A DNA stretch of 64,000 bases from Euonymus europaeus. Its lineage: Eukaryota; Streptophyta; Magnoliopsida; Celastrales; Celastraceae. Of the stretch, positions 50,902-63,400 are shown piece by piece; within the stretch, counting starts at the first letter, position 1; each line of letters starts with the position of its first letter. The notes beneath the pieces were generated by a model that did no database searches, was not told where the DNA came from, and worked only from the letters and a program-made list of their open reading frames with translations. The position numbers and the translations under genes were made by a program. The stretch covers positions 4,873,544 through 4,937,543 of the forward strand of contig OY756968.1 in assembly GCA_963580455.1 (NCBI GenBank), given 5' to 3'.

Positions 50902-52918
50902 ATGACTACTCAAAGTCTAAAACCCCTTGAAATGCCATTCAATTGGTGCATTTTGTCGATTTTCTTGATTTTCACAAATGCAGCTCTGGTGACCTCAAAA
51001 TCCACTATCGAACCATGCTCGAACTCCGATTCCTGCAATGCCTTGTTAGGCTACACCCTCTTTACAGACCTGAAGGTTGCAGAGGTTGCTTCGCTCTTCC
51101 AAATCGACCCTATTGCCCTTCTCACGGCTAATGCTATCGACATCTCTTACCCAGACGTGGAAAACCACATTCTTCCGTCGCAGCTCTTCCTTAAGATCCC
51201 TATCTCGTGCTCCTGTATTGATGGTATCCGCAAATCCACCTCGACCAAGTACAAGACGCGCCCCTCCGATACCCTCACCACCATAGCGGATTCTATATTT
51301 GGGGGTTTGGTCTCTGCTGACCAGATTAAGGAGTCTAATTCGATACAAGACCCGTCGGCTCTCGATGTCGGGCAGTACCTTGTGGTGCCTTTGCCATGTA
51401 CTTGCTTCAATGGGACGGATAATGAGTTGCCTGCCATCTATTTGTCATATGTAGTTAGGCCGGTGGATACCTTGGCAGGGATTGCGGCTAGGTATTCCAC
51501 TACAATTACAGATTTGATGAATGTCAATGCTATGGACAGTACTGCCATTGACGCTGCTGATATACTTGCTGTGCCATTACCAGGTACATTGCAGTTAATT
51601 AGGAAACTGTCCTTTAATTTCATGTCTGATGTACTTTTGCTGTCCAGATACTTGGTAGCTGTTTTGGTAGTGTTTTTATTTTTTCTTGACAATGGTTCTA
51701 TTGTTAGTATTGTTGAAGAAGGAATTTTTCATGTGGTGTCTTCCTCTTCTAAACTGGTTCCAATATGGTTTAATTGGGTATAATTGCAGCTTTTTGTGTT
51801 AATAAGTTGTCCGAATCAGATCGGAATTACCTCTTTTCTGTAAATTGGCCATTCTCTTAAGCTTAAGCTTATTTAATGGATAGATGGGGATCTTGTCATT
51901 TACTTAGTTTCTTGTTTTGCAGCTTGTGCATCTAAGTTCCCTAGATATGCCTCAGATTTTGGCTTGATTGTGCCAAATGGGAGCTATGCCATTACAGCAA
52001 GCCACTGCGTGCAATGCAGTTGTGGACCTGGAAATCTAAAGTAACTGAAAGCCTCTGCTTGACCGTATTCTTAATCTTCTTTTTCTCTGTCCTGTTCCGT
52101 GATAATCAACTTGTTTGTAACTTTGTGTGTTTTTTATGCAGTTTGTATTGCATGCCTTCTTCACTGGCAGTATCTTGTTCGAGCATGCAATGCAAGAATA
52201 GCAACCTCATGGTTGGGAATTATACAGTGCAGCAGAGCAGTGGTGGATGCAATGTTACTTATTGCAATTACGGTGGTTTTGTGAATGGCACCATTGTGAC
52301 TATGTATGTTTCTAATTTTGTTGTTTCTAAGATGGGTTAATCATAAGCAGTTTTTATGGAATAGTTATAGTATATAGATGATTGTTGACCATGACATTTC
52401 TTTTGTGTGCACCATGCAGGTTATCTACTTCCCTTCAGCCGCGATGTACAGGTAAACTTAGCAATTTCCGATGGCAAAAAAGTTGCAGTAGTAGTTGCAT
52501 TCTATCTTTTTTTCAAAGCGGGTTGTCGTTGATTTCAAACCAATTTAGTTAATTAAATACAACTTTTAACTGTGTAATAGTTTTGCACTGAGTTACAGTA
52601 AATGGAAAAATTGATGCAGGTGTGCAGCAATTTCCCCCACTTATAGCGCCACCTACTACGGTAAGTAGGGATATAATGTTTGCTCCAGCACCCGCACCTC
52701 AGCCTGATGGTACGACACCCAGGACTTCGGTGGTGCCAACGACTGGGTCACTTCCTCACTTGCATCCTGCAAATGGCCCAGCAGGAAGCGCGTCTGGTGC
52801 TGCCTCTGCTGCTTCCTCTGGTGCTTCCCGCTTGGGGAATGCATTGGTCACTTCGCCAACCACACTTCTGCTATGTCTGTGTGCCAGCTTCGTAATCGCC
52901 TTCTCGTTGAAATTCTGA
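50902..52918 (+). CDS. LYM1: LysM-domain GPI-anchored protein, LYM1-like
   Basis: Cell-surface LysM receptor; Arabidopsis LYM1 and LYM3 bind bacterial peptidoglycan and act with CERK1 in immunity. Five exons (50902-51583, 51923-52040, 52142-52303, 52420-52451 and 52620-52918) sum to 1293 nt, 430 aa. The leader is MTTQSLKPLEMPFNWCILSI; an internal Met at codon 11 is an alternative start. The first conserved block is KSTIEPCSNSDSCNALLGYT. LysM modules follow (TLFTDLKVAEVASLFQID; YKTRPSDTLTTIADSIFGG; SYVVRPVDTLAGIAARYS) with CxC spacers (ISCSCIDG, LPCTCFNG). A cysteine-rich stalk (CVQCSCGPGNLNLYC, VSCSSMQCKNS) precedes a Pro/Ser/Ala-rich linker and a hydrophobic tail (TTLLLCLCASFVIAFSLKF) for GPI attachment. 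There is no kinase domain, as expected for LYM proteins. Confidence 0.95.
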
Positions 52919-53857
52919 ATATCAATTTTTTGCAAGGATGAAGGGATTTTTTCATGCATGTCTGTTCGACAGATCCCGATCATATGTTAACCTTTTGGTA
53001 TTTATTCATGTGGACAGACTGATATTTGGAGTTCACAGAATATGACCAAAATTTCTGTGGTACAATGGAGTTAACAGAAATGATGCTAGCAAGATGTAAT
53101 GAAAACTTTGTTTTGTTGGCATTTCCTCTCTGTTTGACATTTCGTTACAGCATTCTCTGCAGGAATGAACTTTTGTGTATTTGTTTTTCTCTATGAAGAC
53201 CATGAGCATTCAAATCAGTGTCTGAATTCAAGTGGAGATCTGAGGTTAGGCTTGTCCTTATAGCTTACACGCAGCGGTGAGACTGAGCTGCATGACTGTT
53301 GTATTAGGTTCCCTTATCTAGTCTGCCTGAGGCTCTAGAGAACTTCCTGCTTCGTTCCAAATAATCTAGTTGGGATTCAAAGATTACAAAAAACTACAAC
53401 AATTATTTTGGCAGTTTCTGTGTCTCATTCATAGTTCTCAGAAAGTTCCCATAACTAAAGGTCAAAATGGTTCAGATAGCCAACAGATTGAAGCATTAAG
53501 ATGATTATCTATCTAGATCCTCTAAGAATGGCTCCAAGACTCCAAGTTACAGCTTGCGCTGTACTTGTTGCACGAAAGCGACTGAACCAAGCCAATCTTT
53601 TCATGTGTATGAAGCATTTACTTGACTTGTGCAAGTAAGAAGATGGTTGTGTTAAGCAGTAGATAAGTACACAGAATATCCAATTGAATGGAGCAGTGAA
53701 TACAAAGTGTTATTTACAATATTTACATTAGCTGAAATTTGACTGAAAAGTAAAGGCACAAGGTTATGTTTTGACCACAAACACGACTCAAAATAACATC
53801 CCAAGCATTGATATAGTACACTTACGATTTCCCTTTAATTGCAGGGAACATCTGTTT
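52919..53857. other. Convergent intergenic region (LYM1-like and coiled-coil gene 3' ends)
   Basis: The two neighbouring genes end facing each other, so this ~0.9 kb holds both 3' UTRs. No domain or repeat recognised. Confidence 0.5.
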
Positions 53858-56800
53858 TCATATAGCTTTTAGAACAACTTTGCTAGTCGCATGGATGCCC
53901 TTTGCAGCAATTTTCACTGCAGCACGACTCCTATACAAACCGAGTAATCTCACATCAGAAAATAACCATATGAAAGACATACATATGAAGAAGGAACCAG
54001 AATAACAGACATTTATAGTACATATAGTAGTCACTCATAACGTGAACTTTTACCAAACCCATTAGTTTAGAACTCCTAACCTTCAGACTAAACTCAAGGC
54101 AAGACTTTCCATATTTTCCAAGGTAATATTTAGTTCTTGTGATAATGAGCCTAAATCAGTAATATCTTTCTAAAAGACTAACTGATATACCAGATGACCA
54201 GCTTATTATTTGTTGTTGAGCTTGGTCAGTAAAAGCATAGATGGATCCAGGGACCAACTGTTGACTGTGATATGATTAATAAGCACATCCTCTCGATATA
54301 GGCAAGAAAACCAATTTTTTAAAGCTTCATAGGCAGAACACAATCACAAGCTCAAAGATACACAAAGGCTGTAAATTGTGCATAACATGTTCTCTAAGTT
54401 GTATTCAACCCAAAAACTTGTGAGACAAACTGACTAGTTTCCCAAAACCCAATAGGTCTGTGAGCCACCAATACATAAACTTGTAAGGTTTCTCTAAATG
54501 CAGTCTGAAATCTTGAATACGTTCTTCCCTGTTTCACAATATTACCAATCAAATTTGGTATGTGGCTTCACACTTCATTGGACTCTAAAAAGATTGTTTA
54601 TCAGCCAGGAAATTCCACAAATCCTTCTAATTCAGCTATCACTTAGCATTGAAATCTCATCCAATCTCACCCAAAACATCTTTTCTATAGTTGCAAACCC
54701 TAACAGGTGCCCTTTTCATAAAATTCCTGTCACCTTTGGTTAAAATCTCCAATATTCAGGATTCCTCAAAATAAAAACACCATAGCATATATTACTTGAA
54801 TGGCTTCTGCATCAAATCCCACAGACAGGACATAAATACTTAAAACAGCAGAAAATACAGTTCACAATGCTAAACTGCAAACAAAAGACACCGCTCGCAA
54901 TTAATCATCTAATGGAGTATCCATCTTGAAGTTTCAAGTAAATTGTCAGGAGTTCAAGCGATCCACACAACGTAAATTATTTAGAAATCTGTCAACATCT
55001 GTAATTTGGTTCTTTATCAATTATCATTGTCATCACTATTTTTCTTGTCATTAGTCAGCTGAGTTTATTAATACTCCCAATATCTAGGATGTCTAAACAT
55101 CACCTTTAGAATCAACATAAAACACACAGTACGTATACTTTAAATGAGGGAAGGGAGGGGGGAAATTTTGGCATAATCTTTATGGCTTGGAAGTTGGAAG
55201 GCAGCAGGAGATGGCTGATGGCAATTTTAATAATACAGAAAACAAACGGTAAGAAAACAGGTTAATACTCACCCTAAAACTGCAAGTCCCCAAGTGGACA
55301 AAGCATAAAACATCTTCCCAGCATGCCAAACACCTAATATCTTCTCCAATTTGCTCACACCACCCAAAGCTTTTGCCAAAACTGAAAATCAAAATAAAGG
55401 AAAAAAGGAAACATAAGATGATAGTGTTATTACCCAAAGCTCTTGGGACAGCCTAGTTCGCCTGTCTAGTTCACAGTTGCTGGAGAAATTTAGTCATTAT
55501 AAATAAACGAAGAGGATGATGCCAAATGTTATAGCTCACATATGCGATGTCTACTTGAGTCTGTCATTTAGCTAAAAAACTATATCTAATTTCAAACTAC
55601 TCCCTCCGTCCCATAAAGATAGTCCCACTTTCCTTTTTCATTTGTCCCAAATTATAGTCCAGTTTCACTTTTTAGAATATAATTAATTACTTAATTTCCT
55701 AAAAAACCCCTATTTAATGTGCTTGGTTATCTTAAAACTCCTTTTCATTTTCTTTGACCATAGCAAGGATTTATCATTAATTAAGGGTATATTAAGTATT
55801 ATATAAGTAAAACTTAATGTTCTTATTGTATTAATTACATTTTCTTAATCTGTGTGAAAAAAGAAGTGGAACTGTCTTTATGGGATGGAGGGAGTATGAG
55901 AAATAAAAAGTTTGAATGATGGAAGAAAGCATCATCAATTAGTTGACATTATATTCCATTTACTTCGAGAAATATTGTATCGAAGTTTTTTGTGCATGCA
56001 TAGTGATTGACTAGTATGCCTATACACCTAATCACAATCGAAACTGAACTGCAACAGAAAGACTTTGGATTAAAATCATGACCATAAAATGTTGCCCGCT
56101 ACCTTAAAAACTGTGACAACTGAGAAAAATGAAAATCTACAGAAAGAAGATTTGATACATTCCTCATATTCCGATCAAGAAGTCAACAGTAAACTTACTT
56201 TTCTGCAGCTCCTCAGGTTTCATACTCTGCAATTCCAAAAAGCAAATCTAGTGAAATGAAACATATAAAGACACATAATCAACACATTTCAAATTGGCAA
56301 ATACCTTAGCTTTAGGGCTCGACATAATGCATTTAGCCATGAAGTGGGCAACCCCTTCTACCACATGCTCCTCACTAACAACCACATAAGTTTCATCATC
56401 GATTCCACTCCATTCTTCGACATTACTTGGGACCATTTCATCTGTAACCCACACCCACCAACTGGTTTCTCTCTGGCCAACATTAACCAGAATTTCAGCT
56501 GCGTGCATATCATCTCCTGCTCAACAAAAGAACAACGATTAAGAACTCACACCATTGACAGAGATTTTTCATCATTAAAACAATCAATGAAAAGCCTTTC
56601 TGAACTAAAAATTTCAAGCACCACAGGAATTGATGTACGAACCTGTAGCCTCCTTGAAAGGGAACTCAATCCGGGTTCCAGTCCCCGAAGACTTCTGGAG
56701 GGATTCAAGCCGAGACAAGAAGCGTTTGGAATCCACAGTAGACACCAGACGTGCATACAACTGTAAAAACCATCGAATTGCCACCATTGATTCAAAACCA

Positions 56801-57326
56801 ATACGAAAACCCAGAACGGGCGACCTAGAACTAGTAGCATAATAACATAAATCATTCAAATACAGTAAATTTATTAGAATTAAGGCTTTGATTATGAAGA
56901 TGAAGATATTAATACGGTCACTCTAGTTTGATGAATGATCCATTAACGCAGCTATAAAATATATCATATGTCTAGAATCCGGTCAGATAAAGAAAATTGT
57001 GATAGCAAGAATCAAGGATCGAATATGTGTAAGTGAAAGGATGTTCGAAAAAAGCGTACATCGGGAGGGCAATCGTTTAACAAACAAGGGGATTCGGGTA
57101 AATTTTGTAGGAGCTTCAGGTTCTGCTCAAGCAAGTTCCGAAGACGCCGATTTTCGGATCGGAGCGACTCCAATTCTTTCTCATCAGAGGCGCAGTGCGT
57201 TTCCTGGACACCTTCTTCATTGTTGTCGTGGTGGTGGAAGTGGTGAGAGCACTCCATGGCGGTCCATGCGACGTCAGCCACCTCGAGAACCGTCTTAGCC
57301 ACCTCCACAGCGTCACGGCCTCCCAT
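53858..57326 (-). CDS. Conserved plant protein of unknown function, N-terminal coiled coil
   Basis: Exon 1 (57060-57326) encodes MGGRDAVEVAKTVLEVADVA, a His-rich stretch and a leucine-rich coiled-coil segment (LESLRSENRRLRNLLEQNLK, then LLQNLPESPCLLNDCPPD). Later exons give LYARLVSTVDSKRFLSRLES (about 56645-56762), SWWVWVTDEMVPSNVEEWSG and EEHVVEGVAHFMAKCIMSSP (about 56300-56520), MKPEELQK (about 56199-56226), VSKLEKILGVWHAGKMFYAL plus STWGLAVLG (about 55274-55380), and LGLYRSRAAVKIAAKGIHAT with the stop at 53858. Every junction is in frame. The same order of motifs is conserved in other eudicots as I remember them, but the family has no assigned function. Length is roughly 270 aa. Confidence 0.8.
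55600..55894. mobile_element. Stowaway-like MITE (Tc1/mariner type) inside an intron
   Basis: Terminal inverted repeats are CTCCCTCCGTCCCATAAAGA on the left and its complement on the right (tctttatgggatggagggag). The right one continues inward with ggaactg to mirror cagtttc/agtccc-like sequence. TA at 55598-55599 and 55895-55896 is the expected target duplication. It is 295 bp, AT-rich and non-coding, and sits in the intron between the MKPEELQK and VSKLEKILG exons of the 53858-57326 gene. Confidence 0.85.
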
Positions 57327-58648
57327 GAATTCTTCGGAGCTCGTGAATTTGTGTGGTTTTGGTCTCGCGGCTTACGCTTGCGTGTCGGAAGCTGGAATTT
57401 GTTTCGTTATAGATTGGAAAGTGCAGGGGAGACGACAGATTGGGAAAGAGAAGTTGTCGTCACGCTCGGCCTTTTTTGTGAGAAATTGGGCTGGGCCTTT
57501 TTATGGAATGGGCCTACCTTCCAAAATTTGAAGGGTAACCGCACCACCTTAACTAAGTAGACTCCACCCTTAAATTTTTTTAACAAAATGTATAACATTT
57601 ATGAGTACATCATAATCCCTATTTTTTTCAACTTTTGCAAATTAATCCTGAAACTCAAATAGAACAAAACAATGCTATGCCCAATATCATACCCTTTTCA
57701 CCTTAATTACAAGTGAAGTCGACTTCTCTAAACACCAAATACTTCCTCCATATTTTTTTTTTAATCCTGGGCTTCTCTCACATGATTTTATTCTTGTTTA
57801 TTTGGTTGATGGGTGATGGAAGAAGGAATGGAGAAGATAAAGGCTGGGCCATACCAACATGGGAAACCTAGCTTCCCTCCTTTTGAAGTGCATTTCTCAT
57901 ATCAACTCCACGAGTCAGACGGAAGAGGGTGAAAAGCCCACACTACTTCTTCATCCATGGCCAGTTTTGATTGATCCCCCCATGCAAGGTGAGTTTGCTT
58001 GGCAATACGACTTTTGTAATAGGTGAAGCCAATCACTACACTCTTGCGATAGCAAAGGCGTGGTTCATCCTCTAAGAGAGAGTAGATGTGAAGGTTCAGA
58101 TCGAAGATCTTATGAAGGATGGAGTGTGACGGAATATGGAAGAAGGAGATTAGGGCAAAAGTTATAGGGACAAGAGGGGTTTTCATAGATAAGGGTCTTT
58201 TTTAACAATATGTTACTGACAAGTGATGCATCGTGCAGCACTAGCATCCACTTTGCATCATTGGATTAGAGGTAGGTTCAAATGTTAAAAAAATAGTGAA
58301 TGTCTATTATTTTGATGCATCAAATATTTTTAAAAAATTTTGAAAAAATTATAAATGTGTAATATTTAGTACGAAGAATTCAACGATATCAAATTCGTCA
58401 TAAAAAATGCATAATAATCGTTTGATATAAACTCAAAATATTTTATTTTAGATCATAATAAATTTGGTGCACCAAAAATGCACCGGTTGGCCGCATTATT
58501 TTTATATTTGAACTAATTCCACTCCACATTTTCCTCCTAGCACCCCTAAAAACCTAAAAAGCATTCTCTTCTAAACACCCCACCTGGGCAACCTGTCTTA
58601 TTCTTTTCTTCTCTCCCTCTCTGTTTCGCCTCGCCCATATGACGATTC
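57327..58648. other. Intergenic region, no gene recognised
   Basis: The first ~230 bases probably carry the promoter and 5' UTR of the coiled-coil gene. Further right the sequence is AT-rich. A minus-strand frame at 57902-58186 has no recognisable similarity. Confidence 0.4.
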
Positions 58649-59718
58649 ATGGATGACGATGATTATCACATAAATTTCAACTTCAGAGACTTCACCAACA
58701 AGGAGATATTCGACAACGATGACACCTTTGAAGATGAAGAGACGGAGCACAAACAAGACCTAGTAAGTGTCGTATGTCTTCTTCCTGTTTTTTATTTAGG
58801 GTGTATGTTGGTTGGGTTACCTACGATTTAGCCTTATTCACTAATGCATGTTGTTTCTCCGAGGGTTTGGGACCATTGGATGAGGTGCGCACCCCTCTGG
58901 CGATTGAAATGTACACAACACACCACTTTCAAAATGAAATTGTATGGATTTTTTGATTTTGTTAATTGAATGTGGTTAGTGTAGAGAAAATGATGGATTT
59001 TGTTCTGAAATGGGCATAATATGATAAGTTTTTTGTACATTGTGTATGAATTTGAAACTAGAGACCTTGTTGTAGAGTATGTCAGGAAGTGTGTAAAGAA
59101 AATCGAGGTAGTAGTCGTGGTTTCCAAGTCTAACATCAATAATTCTAAGAGAACTCCAAGATTTTTGCTTAACTGTGAGCTTAGTGGTGGTTATAGGGTA
59201 GTGGCTTCCTTCTATGGTTGGGGTTCAAATGGATGGAGGATATTAAGGAAGGATCTTGCATCTGAGTTGAAAGAGCATCAAGAACTTTATGAAAAACTAT
59301 TGTCCCATTTTCCAGCACAAAATAACTTATTCAAAGTGTTGAGTGTTATGATGTCTTCGTGGACAGTAAGTTATCAATGATTATGTCATACCTGAGAAAT
59401 GTCATCTCAACATGATACAATGTGATAGTTTTGCTAAATTCAAATGAAAAATGCTTAACTTTCTTTCTTCTGAATGGTGATACTTCAATGGAGGAGAACT
59501 ATATGACGTTGGCCTTTGGCTACATCGTTGAGTGCATTTTGTTAGGATGGGGGCGGCTGCCAAACTGCCCTATACCACCATTGTCCAAGCGGTGGACTGA
59601 CAATCACCATGTAAGTGTTTCTAGATGGAGAAATAGATACTCTTCAAGGATTGAGAAGTTTAAGCTGCTCACATGTATCAAAAAATGCAGTATAACGACT
59701 ATTGATGTGTTAGATTGA
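58649..59718 (+). pseudogene. MULE/FAR1-type transposase-derived remnant, internally deleted
   Basis: 58649-58760 is an acidic start (MDDDDYHINFNFRDFTNKEI). 59045-59380 reads FETRDLVVEYVRKCVKKIEV, VVVVSKSNINNSKRTPRFLL and NCELSGGYR, like the N-terminal FAR1-type domain of plant MULE proteins (cf. 'R..li.wvr..a...gfvv.i..S'). 59422-59715 gives LLNSNEKCLTFFLLNG and NCPIPPLSKRWTDNHH, then RWRNRYSSRIEKFKLL, like the C-terminal part of the same proteins (CLTFLPL ... CPIPP ... W...Y..RI..F). The catalytic transposase middle is missing, and stops and frameshifts separate the pieces. It may be a non-autonomous MULE or a domesticated relative that decayed. Confidence 0.5.
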
Positions 59719-60477
59719 GTTTAGTTTTTATTTTCATTTATTTTGGATGATTATTGCTGTAATTGGTTATTTGATATGTTAGATTAATCTATTTTGCTAC
59801 TATGCACTCTATTTTTATTTCGAGTTGTTATGGGGTGCTTTCGGATTTTTTTGATAAAATATTGGAAAAGGATGTCACGGAGAATCTGAAAGCATTTAAT
59901 TAGGATTTTCAAATAAAAGGGTGTCAAAGTAATCTTTGGAGTGAAATTAATCTGAACCAATTTTTAACATTGGACCAACCCTGATCATGCATCGTTACCC
60001 TTCCCTCTACTCCAAATGTGTGGAATTATAATTTCACGATAATGTGAAATTATTTCAGGGTAAAATAATTATTGATTATATATATTTTTAGAAGAAATAA
60101 TTAAAAATAAAAATAAATACCGTCTAATTTATTATTTTGACTATAATAAAAATAAGTTTTAAAAATATGAGGTTACACCGTTTCATCTGTTTTGGACTTT
60201 TGGTCCTTTCGGATTTGAATTTTTTAGAGCTAAAGTGCAAATATTTTTCCTTCCGGTATCACTTTCACACCGACCGTTTCTCCCATTAGAGGCACGCTTC
60301 CGATGTCACGTGACGACATCGTGAAATCGTCAATCATCAGATTAACGGCCCAAATATGATGAACTACGTATTTAACAGTACACCATCACACAACAAAATA
60401 CTTCCCCTTTCTCTCCTTCCTTATATGCAAAAAAGGTTTTAAGCTTGCAAAACACTTGGCGAGCACAGTACTCGACA

Positions 60478-63400
60478 ATGGCAGAGGAGGCGCACGATAG
60501 GGCGAAGAAACGAGTGGCCGGTGGTGATGATATCCAGTCCCGAATTAAGGCCTCCATGCGCTCTCGCGTGCCCTACTTCAAGGAACAAGCCGAGTACGTA
60601 CACTCGTACCTCTCTCTCTCTCTCTCTCACTGTTTCGATAAACACAGAAACAGCTACATTTGATATGGTCAATTTTTTTGTTCTATGCTTCTGCTTTTCT
60701 TGCATTTTTTTCTTGGTTATATTTTATCTGCGTCTAGTAGAGAAAAATAGGCTATGACCATCAACTTATGTGGTTCTTGTAAAATTCAAGGGTTTTCGGT
60801 GTTCAGTGTACCTTCCGGTCATCAGTCGCCAGAACCACATCAGAAGATAATGATGATACTGTTAATTAGTTCCTTTCTTATTTGTTGTTGTCAATTGTTA
60901 TGGTTAGAGTTGAATGTGTGGGATAGGGATTCTGGGGCTGTTGAATGATCATCGAAGTTTTTTTTCTTTTTCTTTTTCCCATCAGTTCGCTGACCCTCGA
61001 GGGGGTCCGGAGATTGTTAGAGAAGGATATGGGATTGGAGACTCGTGAGTTGGATTCGCACAAGAGATTCATCAGACTGTCTCTTGATGAGGTAGTGCTA
61101 TTTTTTCTTCTTTCTGGGTCCAAGGAAGTTTTTATCAGGATGAGTAATTTGCAGGCAGTACCGTTAGTTGCTATATACTACATTTGTTTTTCTTGATGCT
61201 CTCTTCATCGAAGAAACGTCTTAGAATCCACCTTTTTCAGTATTTTATTTCTCTATTAGCTTAATATTCATATTTAATATATCCTGTTAGCCTGTTATGG
61301 GTTTTATTTTTTCTTTATCAGTTCATACTATTGGTTTATTGTTTCTAATGCTTTTAAAAACATGTACATACTTTATCTCTTCTTTGAATCAAGATTATTC
61401 TTACCTGCAAGGTTGGTGATTTCATTGTTTTTATTTTCTAAACTTTTGTTGATTGGTTTGGATTAGTGGAGCTAATGCCTCTAAAAATTTCACTGCAAAA
61501 TTTACCTGGGAATCCCATAACCATTCAATGGCCCTCTTGTCTTAATTCCAGAGCCTCCCATTTGGCTAAGATTCTGTAGGCATTGGCATATTAGGAGACT
61601 GATAGAACCAAAGAATTTTGGGTGCAATTTTTTTTCTAACCCCTTTTTGTGGAAAATGAGTGGTCTGTGTATCCTCGTACCTAGGGAACATTATAGTGTG
61701 ATCAACACATTTTATCAATTTCAATGAAAAATCTGTGTGAACAACTCCGTTATATTAGGCCAGCGAATAGACTATTTTAGGTACTGTAACGTCTTAACCA
61801 CCCATTACTAGATCGGTCTGTGTATCCTCAAACTTAGGGAACACTATAGTGTGATCAACGCATTTTTTCACTTTCAATGCAAATTCTGTCTGAACCACTT
61901 CGTTATATTAGGCCAGCGAATCAACTATTTTAGGGTTATTGTAACGTCTTAACCACCCATTACGAGATGTAAAAGAATTGTCTATCAAATCAACAGGGTT
62001 GATTCTGGATATGTCTTGTCTTATGCATGCAAATCGATCTTGAATATGTCATATAACTTAATTCCTTTAAACAGCATTTTATTTTGTATCGAACATTAAT
62101 ACCAAAATGAAAGGATCGACAATGGAGTACTTCTTTGCTATTTTATGTAAGAACCATCTCTCAATGAAGTTGTTGATTCATGATTGCGTAATTTTGATAC
62201 ACTGCACATGCTATATTCTTGGAATAGTATTTTAACTAATCTTAAATGTGCTTGATCCTTGGGCAACTTGTAATTTGTGGCTGATGTATGCATTGAAAAT
62301 GGTATTCACTTGTCTTTTGGCTGGAATCTTTATCCTCAAATTAATTGTAGATGACACGTGCTCTAACTTGATGTTCTTTCCATTTGAAATTTGTCAGATC
62401 TTATAATTTATTCTAATTGATTTGTATAGACTTATGGCAATTTCTGTTGCTAAACTGCGTTATATTTTCCCCTTTTGTGCAATTGGTGGGTAAAAATTCT
62501 CAATATAGGTACTGTTTTTTTCTAGAAAAGGTGTACGTGCTATTTCGTTCTCATATTTACTTTTAATTTGATGATTGTGCTTGCTGTACTTCGTGTGGCA
62601 GTGTTTGGCTGGTGGTGTTGATAAGAATGACTCCAGGGGTACTGCAATAACTGCCAAAAAATCAGCTAAAGAAGAAGCAGTGGAGTCTCCTGATGGGTTT
62701 AAGGGAAGTAAAGATAAAAAGGAACCTTTCTCTGAAGAGAAGGAGAAAATGGAAGACTCTCCTGTGATGGGCCTTCTGACTGGCAATAAAACAGAGAATG
62801 AAAAAGGGGTGGAAACTGAAGTTACTGGCAATAAAGAAGTTCCAAATGAGAGCACGATTAAGATCGCCATTAGAGAGAGAGTTTCTTATGTCAAAGCTAA
62901 CTCAGAGTATGTTTATTAATCATTGTATTCAAAATTTATTGCATTGGTATTTTACTATGCCAATACTCTTGTGGCTCTCCATTTCTTTATATTTTTACTA
63001 CTACTGTCCACAGATTCGACTTATCTTTGGCGTTTTTCCTGCTATTTGTCTGTCTTTTTTCCTGCCCACTTTTTTTTTTTTTAAAAAAAAAAATTCAGAA
63101 AAGTTACGATGGCCGGGTTTCGTAGACTTCTGGAGGAAGATCTTAAACTTGAAAAAAATACTCTCGATCCTTATAAGAAGCTTATAACCGAGCAGTTAGA
63201 CCAGGTGGGTTTATTTTTCGGAATGTGCCATTAAACTTGCCATTAATTTCTTGTGTCACTCAGGTTTTTTTCCTTCTTGATCAGGCATTAAGCTCTTGTG
63301 AAGATTCTGAACCTCCCGATGGGCTCAAAAAGAAAAATATCAAGAATAATTCTCAAAGGAAAGTGTCTAAAAAGGGAAGGAGTGAAGAAAGTTCGGATTC

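Noticed and set aside
57195..57560. Plus-strand frames opposite the first exon of the coiled-coil gene
   Set aside because: Antisense shadows of a GC-richer coding exon; the minus-strand frame has clear conserved protein sequence and splice sites.
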